From Rhabditoides inermis (taxonomy: Eukaryota; Nematoda; Chromadorea; Rhabditida; Rhabditidae): a stretch of DNA of 64,000 nt. The notes beneath the pieces were generated by a model. It worked only from the letters and a program-made list of their open reading frames with translations. It made no database searches and was not told the origin of the DNA. This document shows, one piece after another, positions 35,301-46,400 of this stretch; position 1 is the stretch's first letter, and the number at the start of each line of letters is the position of its first letter. The stretch lies in assembly GCA_963966185.1 (NCBI GenBank), contig CAWZYM010000074.1, forward strand, positions 227,501 through 291,500. The letters run 5' to 3'. Made by a program: the position numbers and the translations under genes.

Positions 35301-38300
35301 CGCACTTCCTGGGTGAAAGTTTCATGTTGAATTTGCGCATCCTACTGAATACTTCCTCCAACACTTTCAAATGACTGGCAAAATCCTCACATTTCGTGTG
35401 CACGAGGATGTCGTCCAGGTAGTTGATGCACTCATCTTGCTTCATGCCGCGTAGTATCTTCGCCATTGCCCTGCAATAAAAGGACCCCGCTGACTTCAAC
35501 CCGAACGGTACTTTCACAAACTGGAACACCCCCATGTCTGTTTTCACCCCGCATTTGTACGAACTCTCGGGCTGGAGCCCGATCTGATGATATCCGCTAC
35601 TACAGTCTAGAGACGAATAAAACGCTTTCCCTCCTACCTGATCGATTACCTCCGCAATGTGCGGAACAGGGAATCTGTCGTGATACGAAATTTCGTTCAG
35701 TTTTCTGAAATCTAAACATATTCTGATGCCAGCCGGCTCTCCTTGGACCCCTTTCTTAGCTACGCACACGATCGGGTTCAACCACTCTGTGTCCGACTCG
35801 ATGACTACTCCTGTCCGTAACAGTTCAGCAAAGTGTTCGTTGATGTACTCTTTTTGCTTATACGGGATTCTCCTATCTTGGTACTTGAATGGGATTTCGG
35901 TCTTCGTTTTTATCTCGAAGAGCCCTCCATTATATGTTCCCAGGTCGTACTTCGATTTACTAAACACGTCCTGGTATTTGTTAAGGGTCCGAAACAACTC
36001 CTCTCTTTCCTCCTGTCCTAATTCCTCACTGATCACGAACCCTAAATCTTCCATTCTAACCTGAGCCGCATCTCCCTCGCCTGTCTCGACCTCCTCTTTG
36101 ACTCGAGGTGTCGGCCGCGAGGACACCGCGTTTACTTCGTCCTCTTGGATAAACCTCACGCCTCTCTCTACCAACATCGTTTCTTCCCTATCCACCTGTT
36201 TGGCCTTGGTAATCGCCCGTCCCTCTTTCAGTGTCAACGACTCTTCGGTTGGGTTCGAGATCATTATTGCGAATTTTGGTTTCCTCGCGCTTACCACGCA
36301 CTCTGGGATGTACGCGCTCTCTCCCAACGTCGAATGTTCATCGTCCACTAACAAGTTCTCGGCTGTTGGCAACCTCTCCCGCTCTGTTTGTAAGTGACAT
36401 ACTATCATCTGGTGCGACATAGGTTGCACGGTCTGCCTGCACGCGGCTTCCACCACGTAACTTTGCTTGTGCGGTTCCGGTCGCCCCAGACGGATCGTGC
36501 TTTCCCCTATCGTCATCTTACGTTCCGCAAAATCGAGCTCTAATGGTGGCAACTTCTGCAGCAGGTCGCATCCTATAATCATGCTATAGCCATATAGAGC
36601 GTCCGATCCCACCGGGTCATCCGTAAACAGAAACTGGTGATGTATCCTAGTGTTGCCTAGTGACACCGTTACCGTCTTAGTTCCCGCAATGGCTATGGCG
36701 TTACCTGTTGCCCCGTAAACTCTTTCTTTGATTGGTGGATCGAGCGGCAGCGCCCCCAACGCCGCGCTCTTTCTTGTTGATGCCAGCGATACGGACGCCC
36801 CTGTATCTAGCAAGAATTCCACGTGTACCTCATTCACCTTGCCCGGCACCTGGGCTACAAATGTACCCACCCTTTGGTTCGACAGCGTATTAACTCTGTT
36901 TGCTTCCGTTTCACTCTCTTCCTGAATTACGCTAAGCTCGGCAGCTCTTCTTTCGTGTTCTAGAAACGATAGGTCTTCGTAATACGATTGGTTCCGTTCT
37001 AGCGTTCTCTCTCCTCTGTTTTGCCTATTATCAGGGATCGCGTATATAGGTCCTTCGGACGTATTGATCTCCTCTAATCCTTTCCACGTATACGTTGCGT
37101 CCCCGATGCAATCACCATCCTCCTGCGGGATTGGCGGCGGCGCTTGTGCTGGGGGAGGTGGAATATCCCCTCTCCTTCTAGTCATCCTCCTAACGTTTTC
37201 TATGAAACTGCTCGATCTTTCCTGCTCCTGGAGCTGCGCTTCTCGATCTCTTCTCTCTCTGCGTTTTCTTATCTCCTGCAAGACTCGCGTCCATGCAGGT
37301 CCCATGACTGGTACACCGTATTGCACCGCCACCGCCAAAACCTTCCACAATATCGTGGCTGTAATATACATGCACACTATGGTTACCCATATTGTGTATG
37401 GACTCGGAACGAGGCCCCACAACTTCTCTGGGAGTGTTTCGATCATGCTCATTGACCATGCTATGGCTGGATTCGCAAAAATTTTACCCCCATACGTGCC
37501 GTACTCGTCCCACGCCGCGTTCGCGTCTGGCCCTATGGCACTAGCGTGGGAAAATGTGAAAGACTCCCTGTCCAATTGAGCTATTTCGATTGCTTCCGAT
37601 TGGTTGCTCAACACCAGGTTGTAAAATATGGTCAACGGAAAGTCAGCATCCGACACTGGACTCACTCGATTATCTTCGACTACCTGAATCGCGCTCTCCG
37701 CCACGTCCTGTAGTTTGCCAGTGGACGCAATGTACGTTTTGTACACGTGCTTGTACTTGATGGGGATCTCTTGCACTAAACTACATTCCTCTTCCCTACT
37801 CCTGCTATGAATAATCAACGTCTTTGGATCGAGGAAACCTTTGCTTTTCCTCTCTCTCCACTCAAATGTCACTGGGATAAACTCTGTGCAATTCTTCCCT
37901 TTCATGGGCAAAAATTGAACCGCCTCCTCGTCTTCGATCGGTGTGCAGGGCCATACTTGTAGAAAATCCGTGCTTGCTGCTTGCGCGTAGATAAATGGGT
38001 GTTTAGTGAGCGCTCGCACCGACATCGTAGGGTTCAACAGGAACAGATTCCTTGCCGCGTCTAACTGGCTCTTCCATCTATTACACGCTGCTGACAATGC
38101 CTGCTCGAACATGTACGCATGCCCTTTGCTCATTGCCATCTGTAGCGCCATCATTTGCGCCGACAGCTGTGCTGACGTCACAAAATCTACTCTCGACAAT
38201 GCTGCCCACTCACCCTGTCTCGTTTTCCACTTTCCCAACTGCGTCTGCAGCTCTCTTCGCTGCCTATCCGCCAGCACTCTAGTTCCCTTATGTACTTCTT

Positions 38301-41300
38301 GCGTCACATTTGCTAGCTTCTTCGTATCCTCCATCTGCCGCTCGACTACGCCATACCCCTGGTCAGTTATTGTTAGATTCCTCCCACAATTAGCTACTCT
38401 TGTCGACTCCTTATTCCATGACAACGCAAACTGATCGCTATTGTCCAACCACGCACTATTCATCTGCCTCCCTGTGTATTCTCCTACTAACGTATACCTG
38501 CACTGCTGCTCCTTCTCTGGCACCCATGTTACCATCGCCCCGTCTTCCAGTGAACACTTCCCATCAGTGTACCTGCATGAATGCATATCGCCCACCGGGG
38601 AGAAAACCAACTCGGATGCATGTGTTGCGTGTACTGACGTGCGCGCGAAAAAACAGTTGGTCACCTTTTCCACATTCTCCTGGCAACACCCGAACGGTGC
38701 CGTGCCGTGTTTGAACTCGAATGTGTTGTTGGTCTGCCACCTATTCCCCTGTCCGTTCAGCGTTCCGAATGAACATCTCTGATATTTCACCATCATCTGA
38801 CATTCCTCCGTCGACACTGCTAACGATCGAGTTCGAACCTTCGCTAGTTCTTCTCCGAAAAAAGTCAGAAACGATCTCTTAACTTGCTCTACTACCTTGC
38901 AATACAACGCCGGTGACTCATATTTGACCGTGTTGGGTTTAAAGAGCGAAATTCTCCTCTCCACTGGCGCTTCGTACGGGACGTGTTCAGGTATCCTGCA
39001 CCGAAACGTATTGTTCAACGACACAAAATACCTCGATATGCTCGTCTGGCACATCATTGGGTGTTCGGGGTGCACCTGTGCATTAATCACGCTAAGTAGC
39101 GCACATGCCGTCACTATCGTCAATATATTCCTCACATTAACCACCCCTTTCAACGACCCACCTGCTTTCTCCTTTCTGCCTTCTCCTCCACTGTCCTCGT
39201 CCTCGTCCTCGTCTGTCACTTGCAGGTACTCCATGCATTCTGCCAGCTGACGGTTCTCCTCCTTCAATGCGTCTACCTGCTGAGAAAGGGTTGAAAGATT
39301 CTGAGTTTCGGTACAGATGGCATTTACGCGCATCTGGCGGCGGTCGAGTTGGGTACGACAATCCCTACGATAGTGCCCCTCTAAGCCACATCGAAAACAA
39401 CGACTCCGAGAGTCGCTGGAATCGATGCGCTGCCCCTGCTGCCCCGTGGGCGGCGGGGGTCTCGCATACTGCCCGTTTGACGGGGCATACTGCCCTCGAC
39501 CGCCTTGATCCCATCTCGGCCCTCTGCTCTCCGCAGCCGGACTTGACTGCCAGCTATTGCGTGGCTGCCATCCCGACTGACCGGAGCGGTTCCAAGGGGG
39601 ATACTGATTCTGAGAGAAGTTCTGCCGTGGTTGGTACTCTCGTCGATACGGCGTCCACCTCTGATACTGTGGACTCCAATTGTCCTGCCTCTCTCTCCAC
39701 TCACCCCCTGGGCGCGTTTGCGGCTGCGTTTGCGTTACCTCTTTCTGTGCTTCGTTTACTCCTGCAGAAATCGCTGCTACTGCCACGCTAGCAGGATTTA
39801 TTGTCGCTGCTGTCACCTGCGCTGCCAACAAGCTCTCTATGCTCTGGGCCTTCGACACTATATCCTCAAAAGAAGAGCGCGGATCACAATGAGCTTGCAC
39901 GTGAAATGACAACGTTGGGAGCATGCGATCTACAAACTCCTGATTCAATCTTATCTTCCTCGCTTCCTCCGGGAGATCTCTCGTCACCACGTTTGATATT
40001 TTTTGGATGCGCTCTGCCCATGCTAATACTGGCTCTCCCTCGCGCTGCTTTGTTATCGCTAACTTTTGCCGCGCTACCTGCTGATGGATGAACGTGTCGA
40101 ACTTCTCCTCCATCTTCTTCTTCACCTCCTCGAAGCTGCTGGAGGTCAGTGTTTTCGCAAATTCGCGCGCGGGTCCCGTCAGGGATAATTTCAGAAGAGC
40201 TATCTTCTTCTCATCACTCAGCGACCCTCTTGCGGTCAGGTAATCATTAAACCTGTCTACCCATTCCGACCAAGGCGTGCCCGCCAGCCCCGAGAATTGC
40301 TCCGGCAAATACTTATCACTGATAACCTTAACCGTGTGCCGCCCCCGCTCTGGCGGCGCCCTCTCTTCCTCATCTGATGACGACTCCCCCGACGACAGTG
40401 CCGCCCCCCGCGCTCGCTTTCTACTCAACGTGCCCCTTGCTAACATGGCACCCCTCACGTTATCCTCATAGTACTTCATCACCTCCTCCACGGGAGCATC
40501 TACTAGGTCTGGGTGCTGCTGGCGGAATGTCGAAAAATCTTCTATGCTATCTGATATCGACACTCCCTCAAAATGATCCGTTAATTCACAATTTCCTTCT
40601 TGTGACATGATCATCTTTTCCTCTCCGCTCACTCCCGGCTCTTTCCTTTCCTCGCCGTCTACGTCTTCCTCTTCCTCCTCCTCTTCCATGTCGACATCCC
40701 CGACTGTCTTTTCTTCGTCACACTTCTCTTCCTCCTGCTCGCCCTCGACTATTTCTTCTCCTGCGCCCCCGATTCTATTTTCGTCGCTGTCTACTTCCAT
40801 ACTGCTGTCCTTACTAGGCACGCTTTTCATTTCCACGTCCTCCTCCTCTCTATCTCCCCCTCGCTCTTCTTCTTCCTGTACCACGCCCCTCTCAAAAATC
40901 GTTTGATCCGAATCGGTTGACTCGCTTCCTGAGTCGTCCCCCTTTCCATTCCCGCTCATATTGCCCCTTTCCAGTTTCACCACCCTACACTCAATCTCGC
41001 TTATTTTCGCCTCTATGTCCGCTACGCTTTGCGCCTGTCTCTCTATTTGCTCTGCCAGCTTATTTATATGGCGTCCGAACACGGGTACGTCGCTTCTCAA
41101 TGGATGTGTAGACATACACTCGCAGCGCCCCTCCGCCTACTCACTTTCCCGTATAATGGCAATACCCAGTTGCGGACACGACAAAATTGCCTCACGAATT
41201 CGCGGAACACTCGGAACAAACGCACAAACAATTAGCCCGTTCACACACACACACACACGCTCACGCACACGCGCACACAAAAGGACACACAAAAGAAAGA

Positions 41301-42481
41301 CCCGGGGTGACTTCGCGGTAGTAGAGTCGGAAATAGGTGACAACTTATCACTCGATATCAGAGAATAAATAATTGATATGCTCTTTGTTCACTATCGCCA
41401 CCGTGTAGAAACGCGGACCTCCTACTCTCGCTCGCCGTCAATCAACAGACAGTAGATGCCTATAGAGCACTAACGTAAGCGTAACTGATAGCAAGGATGA
41501 TAAGAGACACGATCAACGTAACAAACACGACACTGATGAAGTGGCGAAGATGCTTCCCTTAAACCTCCCTTCGGAAGTCTACTGGACGCGAACAATGATT
41601 TCCTCCCTTGCATGCGCCCCTTTATATCCCACGGCTGCCGTATACAGTCCTGGCCCCGCCCCCTCTTTTCCACGGGTTACGGTACATTTCTTTTATTCAA
41701 TCGCGCCGCCCGCTACGGCTTCGTTTCTCCAACGCCACGCCCTAGCGGACCGCGTTCGACGCACAATCCAAGCGGCACACACGAAATATCACGCGAATAG
41801 AGCACATATTATACCCACGCGGCACCCAACACAATTACGTACGAGGCACACCTAGGTACACGTCAATGCAACATACTATTTCACACACTCCTCGTTCATC
41901 CCTCCCTATGCTGACGCAGGCCTCTCCTCTTCCTGCTCCGTCGGCTCCTCGGTCTCCGCGCCTGAGTCCACGGACGCAAGGCTCGAGTTCGGAGCTGCCG
42001 GCACCGGCGGCGTCGTGACGACCGAGTAGTTCATCAGTCCCCTCTGCGCCGGCATCTGCCATCGGAGGTACCTCAGTCGGATGGTTTCACTCGGGTCGGC
42101 CCTCGTGCCTCCCATCTCGGGCGGGAACGCCACGAGCTCACCGAGCGCGCCCCTTGTCGGCGGTCTCGCTTGCTACAATTGTCAATTCCTACTCACACTG
42201 CACCTGGCTCTCCCTTACTCACGCAAACAAGTCCCCCATCCTCAGCGACGAGCGAGACGCCGGCGACGGCCCGTGCCAGCCGATTGAGTGACGTCAGCGC
42301 CTCTCCAGCAGCCGCGAGCCGCTGCCTGACGAACCTCATGTGCTCTTCTATCTGTCGCAGCGTCTCCCTCGTGTACTTAGCCATAGCTAGGTACGAGGTG
42401 AGCAGCTCGACCTCCAGATGGCTCGGCAAGTCTCCTCTCTGAAACTCCACCTCTGCGTTCGTTCTACTCCTATCTTCTGCT

Positions 42482-42518
<37 letters not shown>

Positions 42519-45500
42519 TTCTCTCGATGTTTCACTAGCACTCACTTACCTGTCTCCTCAGAACAGCTCCTCGGTGACCGCCGCCTGGAGCTCCTGCGCG
42601 TCCTCCGCGAACACCTGCTCCCCGTCGCTCGGCGCGACCACGAACAGACAGTCGACGGGAACAGGGTCCTCGACCACCGTCCCCATCCAGAAGAGGATTT
42701 CCTCTTCGTAGTTCCGGGTCGGCCCCCCGTGGCGAGCCTCCCACTGCTCCAGCGGTATAGCCATCTACATACATCATATTCTCACCCCGACCATCTACTC
42801 TCGATCTGTTCCCATACTCTCAACCTCCGTGATCTCGCACACTCACCATCGACTCCTCGCACGGCTCGCGCGCTCCCCACTGAACCCGGCCGATGTCCAC
42901 CCGCCTCGCATAGCGGCCCCTCATCCGCAGCTGCTTGCGGAACACCTCCTCTGGCAGGAGCGTCTGTAACCCCTCTCGGCTCGCTCTCGCTTTTTCTCTC
43001 TTTCTCGGTCGTACGGTACTCCCCCTATCACACCTCGGTATACTAATCGGTGATAAGCAACGCTTGTCTTGCTCTCCCCACTCACCATCGGTCGGCCGCA
43101 TCGTCGAAACGCGATCGCACACCCGTGCAAGGCCAACTTCCAAATAAAGGCATGCACGAGCCCAGTCCTCAGCTCCGACTTGGCGATGCCTGTGACGTGT
43201 GCCACGTAGTCGCAAACGGGGATCGGCGCGGTGCTGAGCCGCCTCCCCAGCTCCACCGCGGACGCCTTCATCCATCTACAACAATAGCCTCACCCCCGGG
43301 TAATCTCATCTTTTTGCCCACTCAGTTGTCCGGCAGGATCAGCACGGCCGGGTCGTCGTCTCCGACCGGGACCTCGTCCGCCCCTTCCTTCACCAGGAAC
43401 ATGGCCAGAGGGACCATGTGGGTGCCTCCTACCCCCTCGAACGTGCCGGGGATGCCAACTTTCACCTGTCCTACCCGAGGGTACACCCTCACATTCTCCT
43501 TCGGTACCTCCGCTCCTCCGGCGGACATCGCCAGCAGACTACAAACGCTCCAACATATCCTTTCCTACCTTCTCTCTCTCCCTCTCTCTCTTTTTTGTCT
43601 CTCACTCACCTGCTCTGCCGCAGCAGGCACCTCTTCGCCCTCGGCGTTTCCCCGAACCACTGCTCCCATCGGGCGTGAACCTCCGTGATGGGCAGCCCCA
43701 TCTCCCACGTGTTCCACGGGCACGCCGGAATCCGGCGCGGCATCGCGCTCCTATAACCCAGCAACAGTCGTACAGCTAGCCTGGGATGTCTTCACCCTAG
43801 TAGGACCCATACGCACCTTGAGTAACCGCAATTCAACACATACCCTCGTTTTCCGTTCTCTTTTACACCCTTAACTGGTTACTTATCACCCGTCCCGACA
43901 GCATACTGTCCCGACTTTACTCCTTGCTTCCATCCATTATCTCGCTTCCCGGCTTCTCGCCCCGACAGCGTCCTCCGTATTAATGCCCATCAAAACCGGT
44001 CTTCATTCACCTCACACTCACACTTAATTCCATTCTTTCCCTAGTTCGTATCTTCCGTCATTTCTCCCTTCTCTAGCTTTTTCCTCGAGTAATCCCCGAG
44101 ATATGTGTTGATTGCTTCATAATACCAACTGATTGGCCGGTCAGTACGGTAACGGTCCCTCATCATGCCTATACCCCCCGGATGTAGCCCCACTCACCAC
44201 GCCGTCGCCTGTTCCCTAGTCCCCCTGATCGCCACGCTGTTCATCATTCTAAAACAAAAATTTGCATAATCGGGACCATGCCTGTCCCTACTCATGTTTC
44301 TCATAAACCTTCCCCTGCGCCGTATTGCGCATCTCGTATTTCCGTGCCGTCCGGGTATCAATTTCACGCCTCGACTGTCAACTCCGAACTGTCAATCACT
44401 CGCGCACCGCGTCCCCAAGAGTTTCGGATTACAGTGCCCCCTACCATAACCCTCGCTCTTTCCCGGATTACCGACTACCCCCTAGCCTGGGCGCACCGCC
44501 ACATTACTACCTTACGCCACCTCTAATTACCACCCGCGCGCTCATGCCGCAAACAACAAAAAAAAAACCTCGACCAGGATCCTCTAACTCACTTACCACT
44601 GCAAGCTACATGCCATCCTTTCGGTTAATCTAGATTACTCTCAACGCGACACTCGCACAGATTCTCTCCGTGTTCCCCAAATCGCCGCCGGCTACTCACT
44701 CTCTCCGCTTCTTTCTGGACCCCCTTTTACTCATCCCTGGCTCACTTACACCCTTTCACCACCCGCTACACGCTCGCCAAGACAAAAATGACGCCATACG
44801 TGAAATGAACGCGGCTGACTGCCCGGGATGACACACAAACTTATGGTGATGAGAGGCAGAAACAGACAAGACGGACAGAGAGTGAGAGCGCGAACAGGCT
44901 GAACAGACCCCGCGGGCTACCGTAACCCTTCCCTCGGCGCGCGCCTAACTCAATTCTAACTTCCGGGTATCAATGCTTAACGGGATTTTCGATGAAAGTA
45001 ACCACTCGCTGCTACCAATGTGACTCCCCCAAGTGCTCTGAGCTGTTCTCAACTATGGCGTGCGCAGCATAGAGAGGTGGCTATGCAGGCATCGCGATAT
45101 AAGCACTGAGAGCACGGTCTCTCCGACTCTACCCGCTTCCGTTCGCTCGTACACGCGCTGGGCCCATGGAATTCGTGTCGCGAACAGAAGCCGTACCCAG
45201 CTTACCTTGATGGCTGTCCTCCTTACGTGTCGGCGCTGTCGCTCACTCGCCCGAGACGTCTGGTCTGAGTGTACTCTCGTCGTGTTGGTTTTGATTGATT
45301 TGATTTTGGTGTCAGGTCTCTTCTGACTCGCCCATCAGGCTCATTGTCTTCCGAGGTTCCCGCTCCCCATCGGGTGGCTGGGGAGGATTCAACCCGGGCA
45401 TCTTATCACGCGGCGCGACCATCACTCAACAGTAAACGTATTTCGAGGCTAATAAGAAGAAATCAGGGATTCAATTGACCGGAGAGATTATTCATCAAGG

Positions 45501-46319
45501 TTTATCTATTATTAACGCGAAGCGGCAAGAACAATAAACCATCATCAACACAAATGCACGCATCATACCATCATATCACCAGACAAACATAAACCATATG
45601 GGTGGCGACGCTCGGTCGGCTCACGCCGCCGCTCACCGCCTCCCCTCCCGGCACGAGTGATCCTGTAATCGATCCCTTCATCCTTCGCTTCCCTCGTTGG
45701 ATACTGTAACCACCGGCTACCGTACTCACCCAGGCTGGCGCGGTTCCAAGTCTCCGCCCCTTCCTTGCTCTCTCGTCGTCGGGTCTCTCTGCAACACTCG
45801 CTATGCTACTCCTCTCCCCGTACAACACATAAATCAAACTTGGGTTACGCATACAAACACTTCTCAAGACGCATGTATAATTCATAATTTTCCCCTCCTA
45901 CTTCTACTTGGTCACCTCCCCTCACAATATCATGTGTGCTCATGAGACATAGTACATAGACACTGATGTTTGAGACGTCTTGGAATGCTTTTTAACAATC
46001 TACTTTTTGATATGAACGTCTAGTCTAGGGTCTAGGCGATTCATGGGATTTGTAGAGGATAGGAGGGGGGACGGGATAGGAGGAGATTTGTAGAGGAGAG
46101 ACGGGATATGGGTTCAGACATGCAATTGTGCAAAGAGGGATGTGAGAAAAAGAGTGCAAGAGTGCAGTTTTTGAATTTTGACGACAAAGTGCAGATATGA
46201 CACTGACTCTGACTTATGCATGATAGTAGCTGTATCGACGGATTTATGTTAGCTTATTCGAGGCGCCTCAATTCCTCAATAGGAGTGGGTGCGGATGAAT
46301 GGAGAAGACGGATACAGAG

Positions 46320-46400
<81 letters not shown>

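Larger units (their letters stand above)
27793..45926 (-). mobile_element. Giant Ty3/gypsy-like LTR retroelement with Env-like module and helicase gene
   Basis: The element spans 18,134 bp, or 17,226 bp without the extra LTR. On the minus strand the order is 5' LTR (45019-45926), primer binding site, 3.9-kb leader with small spliced frames, Gag-Env-Pol ORF (41115-32914), helicase ORF (32554-29771), purine tract, 3' LTR (28701-29608) and a second LTR (27793-28700). The four bases ATAT flank both outer ends as target duplication. The integrase shows a GPY/F-like C-terminal segment (around PWLGQFRVV) and no chromodomain. All long ORFs are intact. It sits antisense inside an intron of the BTB-CRIB gene. 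Confidence 0.93.

Noticed and set aside
32914..41115. Numerous plus-strand open frames of 60-220 aa opposite the polyprotein
   Set aside because: All are antisense shadows of a long minus-strand ORF with conserved domains.
42535..43275. Arg/Gly-rich overlapping frames in the leader exons
   Set aside because: Their composition is that of GC-rich out-of-frame translation. The competing frames have normal composition and agree with splice phases.
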